Assembly: GCF_012396125.1 (NCBI RefSeq) | Contig: NZ_JAAXOX010000008.1 | Span: 1-64,000, forward strand | Reading direction: 5' to 3' | DNA length: 64,000 nt | Origin: Cellulomonas denverensis | GTDB lineage: Bacteria > Actinomycetota > Actinomycetes > Actinomycetales > Cellulomonadaceae | In this document: in pieces, positions 25,056 to 34,540 of the stretch | How the letters are laid out: each line of letters opens with the position of its first letter | Position numbering within the stretch: position 1 is the stretch's first letter | Notes under the pieces: model-generated | What the model was told of the DNA's origin: nothing | What the model saw: only the letters and a program-made list of their open reading frames with translations | The model's database searches: none | Made by a program: the position numbers and the translations under genes

Positions 25056-26539
25056 GTCCACGCGAAGCCGCGCCGGCACCGCGACTTCCGGGCTACACCT
25101 TCCAGAGCGTGCTCGGCGGTGGCGGTGCCGCCGACGTGTACGTGTACACCCAGCAACTGCCCCGGCGATCGGTGGCGGTCAAGGTCCTGCTGCCCTCGGT
25201 CGGGGCGGCCGAGCGGTCGGCCTTCGAGCGCGAGGCCGACCTCACCGCCCGGGTGTCGCACCACCCGTCGATCGTCACGGTCTACCAGGCCGGGATCACC
25301 GCCGACGGCCGCGAGTTCCTGGTGATGGAGCACTGCCCGCGGCCGAACTTGGGCCGGCGCTACCGCTCGGAGCGGATCGGCATCGCCGAGGTGCTGCAGA
25401 CGGGTGTGCGGCTGGCCTGCGCGGTGGAGACCATGCACCGGGCCGGCATCGTGCACCGGGACATCAAGCCGTCCAACATCCTGGCGAACGAGCTCGGTCG
25501 TCCGGTGCTCAGCGACTTCGGCATCGCGGCCGAGGTGGACGACCCCGCACCCGCGGTCGGGATGTCGATCCCGTGGGCCGCGCCCGAGCTGCTGGCCGCG
25601 GTGCCGAGCTCCGGCCCCCGGGCGGACATCTATTCGCTCGCCGCGACGCTGTTCTCCGCGCTGGCCGGCCGGTCGCCCTTCGAACGCCCCGGCGGCCAGA
25701 ACGACCCCGCCGAGTTGGTCGGCCGGATCGAGCGTGGCGTGCCGACCCCGCTGACCCGCGAGGACGTGCCGCCGCGGCTGCGCACCGTGCTGGCCCGGGC
25801 GATGGCGGTCGAACCCGCCCGCCGGTACGCCGCCGCGGTGGACCTGGCGATGGACCTGCGCGCGGTGGAGGCCGACCTGGGCCTGCCGCTCACCCCGCTC
25901 GACCTGGGCGAGGATCCGGCCCCCGGCGACGCCGTGTGGTCGGCGCCGGACCCGGACGCCACCCGGCTGCGCTCCGTGCGCCAGATCGACCCGGCCGACC
26001 AGGCCACCCGGATGCGGCCGGTGCACCCGGTCGCCCCGACGCCGCTCGCCGCCCCCGGCGAGCAGGTCGACCTCCGGGTGCAGGTCGACCCCGAGCCCCG
26101 GCGCCGCCGGCCCGGCCGGGTGATCGCCGCCGCGATCTCCGCGGTGGTCGTGCTGGCGGCGGTGGTCGTGGTGCTGCTGGTGACCCGCGACCCGGACCGG
26201 GGTGCGAACCGGGACGACGACCCGCTGGCCCGCCCGGCCCAGACCGTGAGCGCCACGGTGCCCGCCCCGGTGGCGCTGACCGGCAGCCACCGGCCCGACG
26301 GCAGCGTGGTCTTCACCTGGCGCAATCCCGACCCCGAGGACGGCGACAGCTACCTGTGGGGCCTGCTGACCAGCACCGGGCAGACCCAGCTCCGGCCGGT
26401 GGACGGCACCCGGGTCGTGCTGGAGCCGGAGGATCTGGCCGGCCTGGACGACCCCGCCGGCCAGGTCTGCATCGAGGTTTCCGTGGTCCGGGCCGACCGG
26501 CGCGCCTCCACCACCCCGGCGCAGGGGTGTACGCCGTGA
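25052..26539 (+). CDS. Hanks-type Ser/Thr protein kinase, membrane-anchored
   Basis: 495 residues, overlapping the FHA gene (ATGA). Kinase motifs: Gly-rich loop LGGGGAADVY, VAVKVLL (catalytic Lys), HRDIKPSNIL, SDFGIA and APELL. The stretch between DFG and APE (AAEVDDPAPAVGMSIPWA) has no Thr and a single Ser, unlike PknB-type activation loops. A membrane helix follows at about 356-379 (VIAAAISAVVVLAAVVVVLLV). The outer part is about 115 residues and resembles one FnIII-like domain rather than PASTA repeats. The gene end overlaps the giant surface-protein gene (GTGA). Confidence 0.93.
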   Translation: MSPREAAPAPRLPGYTFQSVLGGGGAADVYVYTQQLPRRSVAVKVLLPSVGAAERSAFEREADLTARVSHHPSIVTVYQAGITADGREFLVMEHCPRPNLGRRYRSERIGIAEVLQTGVRLACAVETMHRAGIVHRDIKPSNILANELGRPVLSDFGIAAEVDDPAPAVGMSIPWAAPELLAAVPSSGPRADIYSLAATLFSALAGRSPFERPGGQNDPAELVGRIERGVPTPLTREDVPPRLRTVLARAMAVEPARRYAAAVDLAMDLRAVEADLGLPLTPLDLGEDPAPGDAVWSAPDPDATRLRSVRQIDPADQATRMRPVHPVAPTPLAAPGEQVDLRVQVDPEPRRRRPGRVIAAAISAVVVLAAVVVVLLVTRDPDRGANRDDDPLARPAQTVSATVPAPVALTGSHRPDGSVVFTWRNPDPEDGDSYLWGLLTSTGQTQLRPVDGTRVVLEPEDLAGLDDPAGQVCIEVSVVRADRRASTTPAQGCTP

Positions 26540-29500
26540 AGTGGCCCTGGGACCGCCGGCGCACCGCCTCCACCGCGGCGGTGGTCACCGTGCCCGCGGT
26601 GCTGGCGACCCTGGCGGTGGTCAATCCCGGCTTCCCGCTGGCCCAGGTCGAACTGAACGACGGCGCGGTCTGGCTGACCGCGACCAGCACGCTGCAGCTC
26701 GGCCGGTACAACGCCCAGGTCGAGGAGCTGAACGCCGGGCTGGTGGCCAAGAGTGGCGACTTCGACGTGCGGCAGGAGGGCTCGGACGTCCTGCTGGTCG
26801 AGCCGGGCAGCCTGACCGTGGTCGACCCCGCGAGCGTGTCCGCCGCCGCCGAGGTGCCGGTGCCCGCCGGATCGCAGATCGCGATGCAGGCCGGGACGGT
26901 GGCGGTGCTGGACGCCGAGGGGCAGCTGTGGGTGCGCACCCTGGCCGACCTGCCGCTGCTGCAGACCTCGGCGGACCCGGCCGACGCCACCGTGGACGGC
27001 GACGCCCGGGTGGTGGTGGGCAGCTCCGGGGACGCCTTCCTGGTGTCCGCCGACACCGGTGCGGTGACCCGGGTGACCCCGGTGGCCGGGGGCGCCGCGA
27101 CCAGCAGCGAGCAGCCCGGGCTGGGCGGCGCGGTGGACACCGTGACCGCGGTCGGCGACACCGTGGTCGGCCTGGACGGGGACACCCTGCGCACCACCGG
27201 CGGTGCCAGCACGCTGGGCCTGAGTTCGCCGGTGTTGCAGCAGCCCGGACCGCAGGCGGACACCGTGCTGGTGGCCGGTGCCGGTGCGCTGGTCGAGGCA
27301 TCCGCGGCGAACGGCACGGTCGTGGCCGAACACGAGGCCGGCGGCGGTGGCGGCACCCCGGCGGCCCCGGTCCGGGTCGGGGAGTGCGCGCACGCCGCCT
27401 GGCCGTCCGCGGCGGACAACTACCTGATGCTGTGCGACGGCTGGCCGGACGAACTGCTCACCCTGGCGGGCATGACCACCTCGGCGACCCTGGTGTTCCG
27501 GGTGAACCGGCAGGTCGTGGCGCTGAACGAGACCACCAACGGCCGGTTGTGGCTGCCGCTGCAGGACACCGAGCTGCGCGAGCCGGACTGGTCCCAGGTG
27601 ATCCCCGAGGAGGAGACCCGGGACGAGAGCCAGGAGGCCGAGGGTCAACGCACCACCCACGAGTTGGTCGCCGAGTGCTCCACCAACAGCGCCACCCCCA
27701 CCGCGGTCGACGACGACTTCGGCGTCCGGGCCGGGCGGACCACCGTGCTCTCGGTGATCGACAACGACACCTCCTCGGACTGCGGCATCCTGGCGATCAC
27801 CGAGTTCGACCCGGTGCCGGAGTCCTTCGGCACCCTGGAACCGGTCTACGGCGGCCGCGCGCTGCAGGTCCGGGTCACCCCCGAGGCCACCGGCAGCGTC
27901 ACGTTCAGCTACTCGATCAGCGACGGCCGCGGCACCAGCTCGCCGTCCACCGCCACGGTCACCCTGACCGTCCGGGACGGCCAGAACGACCCGCCGGTGC
28001 AGGACCGGACCGGCAGCATCCTGCTGGAACAGGGCACCACCGCGACCTACCCGGTGCTGGCCGACTTCTCCGACCCGGACGGCGATGTGCTCACCCTGGT
28101 CGGCGCCACCGCGGAGAAGGGCACCGCCCGGTTCCGGCAGGACGGCACGCTGACCTACGTCGCCGACGGCGAGGACCTGGGCCGGACCACCGTGCACCTG
28201 CAGGTCACCGACGGCACCACCACCACCGAGGGCACCGTCGACGTCGACGTGCGCGCCCCGGGATCGCTGGACCTGCAGCTCGACCCGGTGCACGCCGAGA
28301 CCTACGTCGACCGCAGCGTCCAGCTGGACCCGCTGGCCGCGGTGCGCACCGTCGGCGCGGAGAAGCCCCGGCTGGCCGGGGTGGACCAGGTGCAGGGCAC
28401 CACGATCACCCCGGATCTGGACCGCGGCACCATCGACTTCTCCGCTGCCCGGGCCGGCACCTACTACGTGTCCTTCACCATCACCGCGGCCCCGCAGCAG
28501 GCGATCGGCCTGGCCCGGATCGACGTCAAGGACCCGCCCGAGGTGCCCGAGCCGCCGACCGCGGTGCTGGACCGCGCCTGGCTGCCCACCGGCGGCGAGG
28601 TCACCGTCGCCCCGCTGGCCAACGACACCGATCCGGCCGGTGGGGTGCTGGTGCTGCAGTCGGTCAGTGCGCCGGAGGAGCTCAAGGTCGCGGTGCGCGG
28701 TCACGAGCTGATCGAGGTCGCCGCGGTCGGCGCGCTGACCGAACCGGTGGTGCTGGAGTACGTCGTCACCAACGGCAGTGCCTCCGCGGTCGGGGAGATC
28801 GTGGTGCAACCGGTGCCGCCCGCCAGCACCTCCCAGCCGCCGGTGGTGCCGAACGCCGTGGTCGAGGTGCGCACCGGCGGCGTGGTCACCATCCCGGTGC
28901 TGGAGGACGCCTACGACCCGGACGGCGACACCATCTCCCTGGTCAGCGAGTTCGCCGAGCCGCTGGGCGACGGCCAGGGGCTGATGTTCGTCTCCGGCAG
29001 CGTGCTGCGGTACCAGGCACCGGCCACCCCGATGACGGTCCGGGCGACCTTCGTGGTCCAGGACTCGGCCGGGAACCGCACCGCCGCCACCGTCACGGTC
29101 CGGGTGCACGAGTCGGACCCGGAGACCAAGGCCCCGCCGCGCCCGCGGGACGTCACCGCCCGGGCGTTCACCGGGGACACGGTCCGGATCTCGATCCCGC
29201 TGATCGGCATCGACGTCGACGGGGACGGGGTCAGCCTGCTCGGGGTGGACACCGCCGGCACCAAGGGCCGGGTCACCGACGTCGGCGCCGACTGGCTGGA
29301 GTACGAGGCGCTGCCCGGGGAGTCCGGCACCGATGAGTTCACCTACGCGGTCGAGGATTGGACCGGCCAGCGTGCGGTGGGCACCGTCCGGGTCGGGATC
29401 GCCGAGCGGCCCGAGGACAGCAACCGAGTGGTGGCCCGCGACGACGAGGTCACCGTCCGCCCCGGCCAGCGGGTCGAGGTGCGGGTGCTGGACAACGACG

Positions 29501-32358
29501 CGGACCTGGCCGGCGGCGACCTGACCCTGGACCCTGGACTGGAGGTGCCCGAGGGCGTCACCGCCACCGTGGACGGCCGCCGGATCGTGGTGGACGCGCC
29601 CGCCGAACAGGGCATCTACGCCATCGGCTACACCGCCGCCAACCAGCTCGGTGCCCGGGCCGGCGCCGCGCTGACCGTCCGGGTGGACCCGAACGCCCCG
29701 GTGCTGCCCCCGGTCGCCCGGGACGTGGTGGTGCCACCGGCGGACACCATCGACAAGACCTCGGTGGACGTGAACGTGCTGGAGGTCGCCCAGAACCCGA
29801 GCGGCCCGATCTCCGACCTGGCGGTCTCGGTGCCGACCAGCGCCCAGGACGTCGCCACCGTCCGGGAGGACGGCACGGTCCGGATCACGCTGACCGACAC
29901 CGCGCAGACCCTGCCGTACAAGCTGAGCAACACCGCCGACGAGAGCGGCACCGCCACCGCCTACGCCTTCATCACGGTGCCCGCCCTCGGCTTCTTCCCG
30001 CCACAGTTGCGGCCCCGGGCCGACGAGCTGCGGGTGGCCAGCGGCGACACCCTGACCATCTCGCTCGGTGCGCAGGTCCAGGTCGCGCCCGGCCGGACCG
30101 CCCAGATCGCCGACCGGTCCGCCGTGACCGCCACCCGGTCCAACGGCGCGGAGCTGGTGGTCGACAGCGGCACGCTGCGGTTCACCTCCGAGGACGGGTA
30201 CGCCGGGCCGGCCTCGATCACGGTGCCGGTGACCGACGCCACCGGCCCGGACGACGCGAATGCCCGCACCCGGACCCTCACCCTGCCGATCACCGTGTTC
30301 ACCGAGGACGACTACCCGCCGACCTTCGCACCCAGCCGGATCGAGGTCGCCCCCGGAGAGGCGCCGGTGTCGGTGGACCTGCGCAACTTCACCCGCGGGG
30401 TCGAGGGCTCCGACGGTGACCAGTCCTACCGGTTCCGCCTGACCTCCGGCGCCCCGGCCGGGTTCACCGCCGCCCTGGACGGCAGCCGGCTGCTGGTCTC
30501 CGCCGACACCGGCACCGCCAAGGGCACCGCCGGCACCGTCCAGCTCCAGCTCAGCTACGGCCGGGCCGGGGTGATGGACGTCCAGGTCGAGGTCCGGGCG
30601 ATCGCCAGCACCCGCCGGCTGGCCAGTGTGCCGGACCGCACGCTCAACGACGGCGTGCAGGGCCAGGACACCGTGATCAACGTCCTGGACGGGGCCTACA
30701 ACCCGTTCCCCGACCAGCCGCTCACCGTGGTCGGCGCCACCGTGCAGACCGCCGGCACCGGCACCGCCACCGTCTCCGGCAGCACCCTGACCATCCGGCC
30801 GAATGCCGACCTCACCGGCCAGATGGTGGTGCAGGTCCGGGTGCGGGACGCCACCGGCGACTCCTCCCGCGAGGTCGCCGCCACCGTCTCGCTGCGGGTC
30901 CGCGGCAAGCCCGCCACCCCGAAGGCCCCCCGGGTGGGCGAGATCCGGGACTCCACCGTCGTGCTGAGCTGGGACGCCCCGGACGCCCGCGGCGAACCGA
31001 TCACCGGCTACCGGGTCACCGTCAGCCCCGGCGGGCAGCAGCGCCCCTGTGCCTCGACCACCTGCACCATCGACGGCCTGACCAACGACGTCGAGTACAC
31101 CTTCACCGTGGCCGCCCAGAACGCGGTCGGCTGGTCCGACCCGAGCCCGGCCTCCGCGGTGGCACGCCCGGACGCGGTGCCGGACGCCCCCGGCGCGCCG
31201 GTGCTCACCGCCGGCGACCAGACGGTCACCGCCACCTGGGACGTGCCCGCCTCCGCCGGATCGCCGGTGACCAGCTACACCGCGACCATCTCGCCCGCGC
31301 CCCGCGGTGGCTCCGGCACCCAGACCGTGTCCGGGCCGTCGGCGACCTGGACCGGACTGGACAACGGGACGGCGTACACGGTGCAGGTGCGCGCCCACAA
31401 CCGGGCGCCGCAGCCGAGCGGGTGGAGCCCGTCGTCCGGGGCGGCGACCCCGGCGGGGGTGCCGACCACGCCCGGGTTCACCGGGGTGAGGTCGGGTGCG
31501 TCCGGATCGTTGTCGGTCTCCTGGTCGCCCTCGTACAACAACGGCGCCGAGCTGACCTACCGGCTGCGGATCGAGGGGGACGGGCAGAGCCGCACGGAGA
31601 CCCTGGCCGAGGGCACCACCGAATGGACCATCTCGGTGCCGAACGACAAGCGCTACACCTTCACCCTCTGGGCAACGAACCGGGTCGGCCGCTCCGAGTC
31701 GGTCACCACCTCCGGGCAGGCCTACGACGTGCCCGGTGCGCCGGGGAACCTGGCCTTCGCCCAGGCGTCCACCGGGACCGCCGCCGGAGCAGGCTGGGTC
31801 GACGTGGGCTGGACTGCGGCCCCGTCCAACGGTGACCCGGTCACCGGCTATGACGTCGGCACCGACCAGGGCAAGGTCGAGTCGGTGCAGCGGGAGCCGG
31901 GGACCGACCGCTGGACCGCCCGGATCAGCGGCCTGGGCTCGGCCAGCGCCCCGACCGTCACCGTCACCGCCCGCAACGCCCGGGGCAGCGGCCCGGCCGC
32001 CTCGGTGCGGATCGATCCCGGCACCATCACCACGCTCCCGGCCGCCGCGACCGGGCTGACCATCTCCCCGGTCCGGCCCTCCGACGGCGCCCGGCCCACG
32101 GCGATCCAGGTCAGCTGGACCGCGCCCGCCGACACCGGTGGCAGCGGCGTCGCCTACGACGTGGAGCTCACCGGGTGGGGCTCGTACGTGATGCGATCCA
32201 GTGCGATCACCGCCACCTCGACGACCTACACCCTGCCGGTCGACAGCTCGCCGCCGAGCCCGGTCACGCTCACCCTCAAGGTCACCCCGGCCAACGCCAC
32301 CGGTGACGGGCCGCAGGCCACCGCCACGCTCGAAGGCCTGAGCTGGAGCGGCCCGTGA
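26536..32358 (+). CDS. Giant Ig-like / fibronectin type III surface protein
   Basis: 1940 residues from a GTG. A basic start (KWPWDRRR) and one hydrophobic segment at about 12-33 anchor it with the C-terminus outside. Residues about 35-380 look like a beta-rich, perhaps propeller, domain. From about 385 to 1455 I count about eleven Ig/cadherin-like modules, several with DNDxD-type calcium-site patterns (VIDNDTSSDCG, YDPDGDTISLV, VLDNDADLAGGDL). Five FnIII domains fill 1460-1940 (VVLSWDAPDARGEPITGYRVTV). No sortase motif or C-terminal anchor is visible. Its place after the kinase and before MoxR suggests the kinase and the MoxR/DUF58 group serve its assembly or sensing. The exact function is unknown. 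Confidence 0.88.
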   Translation: MKWPWDRRRTASTAAVVTVPAVLATLAVVNPGFPLAQVELNDGAVWLTATSTLQLGRYNAQVEELNAGLVAKSGDFDVRQEGSDVLLVEPGSLTVVDPASVSAAAEVPVPAGSQIAMQAGTVAVLDAEGQLWVRTLADLPLLQTSADPADATVDGDARVVVGSSGDAFLVSADTGAVTRVTPVAGGAATSSEQPGLGGAVDTVTAVGDTVVGLDGDTLRTTGGASTLGLSSPVLQQPGPQADTVLVAGAGALVEASAANGTVVAEHEAGGGGGTPAAPVRVGECAHAAWPSAADNYLMLCDGWPDELLTLAGMTTSATLVFRVNRQVVALNETTNGRLWLPLQDTELREPDWSQVIPEEETRDESQEAEGQRTTHELVAECSTNSATPTAVDDDFGVRAGRTTVLSVIDNDTSSDCGILAITEFDPVPESFGTLEPVYGGRALQVRVTPEATGSVTFSYSISDGRGTSSPSTATVTLTVRDGQNDPPVQDRTGSILLEQGTTATYPVLADFSDPDGDVLTLVGATAEKGTARFRQDGTLTYVADGEDLGRTTVHLQVTDGTTTTEGTVDVDVRAPGSLDLQLDPVHAETYVDRSVQLDPLAAVRTVGAEKPRLAGVDQVQGTTITPDLDRGTIDFSAARAGTYYVSFTITAAPQQAIGLARIDVKDPPEVPEPPTAVLDRAWLPTGGEVTVAPLANDTDPAGGVLVLQSVSAPEELKVAVRGHELIEVAAVGALTEPVVLEYVVTNGSASAVGEIVVQPVPPASTSQPPVVPNAVVEVRTGGVVTIPVLEDAYDPDGDTISLVSEFAEPLGDGQGLMFVSGSVLRYQAPATPMTVRATFVVQDSAGNRTAATVTVRVHESDPETKAPPRPRDVTARAFTGDTVRISIPLIGIDVDGDGVSLLGVDTAGTKGRVTDVGADWLEYEALPGESGTDEFTYAVEDWTGQRAVGTVRVGIAERPEDSNRVVARDDEVTVRPGQRVEVRVLDNDADLAGGDLTLDPGLEVPEGVTATVDGRRIVVDAPAEQGIYAIGYTAANQLGARAGAALTVRVDPNAPVLPPVARDVVVPPADTIDKTSVDVNVLEVAQNPSGPISDLAVSVPTSAQDVATVREDGTVRITLTDTAQTLPYKLSNTADESGTATAYAFITVPALGFFPPQLRPRADELRVASGDTLTISLGAQVQVAPGRTAQIADRSAVTATRSNGAELVVDSGTLRFTSEDGYAGPASITVPVTDATGPDDANARTRTLTLPITVFTEDDYPPTFAPSRIEVAPGEAPVSVDLRNFTRGVEGSDGDQSYRFRLTSGAPAGFTAALDGSRLLVSADTGTAKGTAGTVQLQLSYGRAGVMDVQVEVRAIASTRRLASVPDRTLNDGVQGQDTVINVLDGAYNPFPDQPLTVVGATVQTAGTGTATVSGSTLTIRPNADLTGQMVVQVRVRDATGDSSREVAATVSLRVRGKPATPKAPRVGEIRDSTVVLSWDAPDARGEPITGYRVTVSPGGQQRPCASTTCTIDGLTNDVEYTFTVAAQNAVGWSDPSPASAVARPDAVPDAPGAPVLTAGDQTVTATWDVPASAGSPVTSYTATISPAPRGGSGTQTVSGPSATWTGLDNGTAYTVQVRAHNRAPQPSGWSPSSGAATPAGVPTTPGFTGVRSGASGSLSVSWSPSYNNGAELTYRLRIEGDGQSRTETLAEGTTEWTISVPNDKRYTFTLWATNRVGRSESVTTSGQAYDVPGAPGNLAFAQASTGTAAGAGWVDVGWTAAPSNGDPVTGYDVGTDQGKVESVQREPGTDRWTARISGLGSASAPTVTVTARNARGSGPAASVRIDPGTITTLPAAATGLTISPVRPSDGARPTAIQVSWTAPADTGGSGVAYDVELTGWGSYVMRSSAITATSTTYTLPVDSSPPSPVTLTLKVTPANATGDGPQATATLEGLSWSGP

Positions 32359-32410
32359 TCCCGCCCGCGCTTCGTCCCCCGTCACCCCAGCCCACAGGAG
32401 CACACCCGCG

Positions 32411-33364
32411 ATGACCCCCGACGAGTCGACCTGGTTCGCCCAGGCCTTCGCCGCGCTCACCCGCAACGTCTCCCGCGCCGTGCTCGGCGCCGACGCCCCG
32501 GTGCGGCTGGTGCTCACCGCGATGATCGCCGAGGGCCACGTGCTGCTGGAGGACGCCCCCGGCACCGGCAAGACCTCCCTGGCGAAGGCGATCGCCGCGT
32601 CGGTGCGGGGCGATCACCAGCGAATCCAGTTCACCCCGGACCTGCTGCCCAGCGACGTCACCGGCGTGACGATCTGGGACCAGGGCAGCCGGCAGTTCGT
32701 CTTCCACCAGGGCCCGGTCTTCACCTCGGTGCTGCTGGCGGACGAGATCAACCGGGCCTCGCCCAAGACCCAGTCCGCGCTGCTGGAGGTGATGGAGGAG
32801 GGTCACGTCACCGTCGACCGGGACACCCACCCGGTGGGCCGCCCATTCATCGTGATCGCCACCCAGAACCCGGTGGAGCAGGCCGGCACCTACCGGTTGC
32901 CCGAGGCGCAGCTGGACCGGTTCCTGATCCGCACCTCCCTCGGCTACCCCGACCGCACCGCCACGGTGGAGATCCTGTCCGGCCAGCGGGACCGCACGGT
33001 GGCGCTGGCCCCGGTGATCGGCACCGACGACGTGGTGCGGATGGCCGAGCTGGCCCAGGGGGTGCACGTCGACGGCGCGGTGCTGGACTACGTCGCCCGC
33101 CTGTTGGAGGGCACCCGCGACGACCCTCAGACCTCGCTGGGCGCCAGCGTGCGTGGCGGCCTGGCCCTGGTGCGCTGCGCCCGGGTGGCGGCGGCCGCGG
33201 CGGGCCGGGCCTATGTGGTGCCGGACGACGTGAAGGATCTGGCGGTGCCGGTGCTGGCCCACCGCCTGGTGATGGACCCGGAGGCGGACTTCCTGGGCGC
33301 CACCGCGATCGACGTGGTGCGCCGTGCGCTGGACAGCACGCCGCCGCCGGTCGCGCGGGCCTGA
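32411..33364 (+). CDS. MoxR-family AAA+ ATPase
   Basis: 317 residues. Walker A is EDAPGTGKTS, Walker B is LLADEIN and sensor 1 is ATQNPVEQAGTYRLPEAQLDRF, all typical of MoxR. MoxR proteins act as chaperone-like partners of DUF58/VWA proteins, and the DUF58 gene follows at 12 nt. The ATG at 32411 lies about 50 nt after the surface-protein stop, the largest gap inside the cluster. Confidence 0.94.
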   Translation: MTPDESTWFAQAFAALTRNVSRAVLGADAPVRLVLTAMIAEGHVLLEDAPGTGKTSLAKAIAASVRGDHQRIQFTPDLLPSDVTGVTIWDQGSRQFVFHQGPVFTSVLLADEINRASPKTQSALLEVMEEGHVTVDRDTHPVGRPFIVIATQNPVEQAGTYRLPEAQLDRFLIRTSLGYPDRTATVEILSGQRDRTVALAPVIGTDDVVRMAELAQGVHVDGAVLDYVARLLEGTRDDPQTSLGASVRGGLALVRCARVAAAAAGRAYVVPDDVKDLAVPVLAHRLVMDPEADFLGATAIDVVRRALDSTPPPVARA

Positions 33365-33376
33365 GGCGACGGGTCG

Positions 33377-34540
33377 ATGACCGGACGTTCGCGCACCCGA
33401 CTGTCGGCGGTGGGCTGGGGCGCACTGGCGCTCGGCCTGCCGCTGCTGGTCGTGGGGCTGTGGCTCGGCTGGGCGGAGCTGACCGCCGCCGGTGGCGTGG
33501 CGGTGGCCGCGGTGCTGGTGGCGCTGGCGACCACCCTGGGCCGGCTGCCGCACCGGGTTCGCCTGGACCTGGCCGACCGCCGGGTCCGGGTGGGCGAGCG
33601 GGCGTTCGGCGGCGTGGTCGTGACCGCCCCGCAGCGCCGGACCCGGCCGATCGGGCTGGAGCTGCAGGTCGGTGCCGGCCGCGCCGAGCTGGAGGTCCCG
33701 GCGCTCGGTGCCGGACAGGTGCACGAGGACCTGTTCGCGGTGCCGACCCACCGGCGCGCGGTGGTCACGGTCGGGCCGGTGCGCGCGGTGCGGTCCGACC
33801 CGCTCGGCCTGGCGGTGCGGCACGCGGTGGCGACCGGTGCCGAGGACCTGTTCGTGCACCCGCGGATCGTGCTGCTGAGCCGGGCCGACGCCGGTCTGCT
33901 GCGCGACCTGGAGGGCGGGTCCACCCGCGACCTGTCCGATGCCGACCTGGCGTTCCACGCGCTGCGGGACTACGTGGTCGGCGACGACCGGCGCTCGATC
34001 CACTGGCGCACCACCGCCCGGCGCGGGGTGCTCACCGTCAAGCAGTACGAGGACACCCGCCGCACCCAGACCGCCGTCGCCCTGTCCACCGACCCGCGGG
34101 ACTACCAGCGCGAGGAGGACGACCTGGAGCTGGCGGTCAGCGTGCTCGCTTCGATCGGCGTGCAGGTGATGGCCGAGGAGCACCCGCTGGCGGCACTGGC
34201 CGGGGCGGCCCGGGTGCGGACCACCACCCGCCGCCCGTTCCTGGACGACTGCTCCGGCCTGGCCACCACCGTCGACGGCACCGGTACCGCCGTGCTCGGG
34301 CGCCGGATCGCCCGCGACGTGCCCGACGTGACCCTGGCCTTCCTGGTCACCGGCTCCGAGCCGGACGACGCGGCGCTGCGGTCGGCGGCCCGGCACGTGC
34401 CGGAGGGCACCCGCACCCTGGCGATCGGCTGCCGTCCCGGCCTGCCGTTGCAGGTGCGCACCCAGCGCGGGCTGAGCCTGATCCAGCTCGGCGAGCTCGA
34501 CGACCTGCCCCGCGCGCTGCGTCTGGCGGCGCGCTCATGA
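33377..34540 (+). CDS. DUF58 membrane protein
   Basis: 387 residues. Two N-terminal hydrophobic segments (WGALALGLPLLVVGLWLGW and VAVAAVLVALATTLG) precede a beta-rich domain and the DUF58 signature LRDYVVGDDRRSIHWRTTAR. DUF58 proteins regularly pair with MoxR ATPases and transglutaminase-like membrane proteins, as here, and are thought to help assemble extracytoplasmic or envelope complexes. The stop overlaps the next start (ATGA). Confidence 0.9.
   Translation: MTGRSRTRLSAVGWGALALGLPLLVVGLWLGWAELTAAGGVAVAAVLVALATTLGRLPHRVRLDLADRRVRVGERAFGGVVVTAPQRRTRPIGLELQVGAGRAELEVPALGAGQVHEDLFAVPTHRRAVVTVGPVRAVRSDPLGLAVRHAVATGAEDLFVHPRIVLLSRADAGLLRDLEGGSTRDLSDADLAFHALRDYVVGDDRRSIHWRTTARRGVLTVKQYEDTRRTQTAVALSTDPRDYQREEDDLELAVSVLASIGVQVMAEEHPLAALAGAARVRTTTRRPFLDDCSGLATTVDGTGTAVLGRRIARDVPDVTLAFLVTGSEPDDAALRSAARHVPEGTRTLAIGCRPGLPLQVRTQRGLSLIQLGELDDLPRALRLAARS

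Noticed and set aside
26350..32571. Very long open frame (over 2000 codons) on the minus strand opposite the Ig/FnIII gene
   Set aside because: It is an antisense shadow of a GC-rich gene. Its product is Arg/Gly/His/Gln-rich without any domain, and the plus-strand frame has clear motifs.
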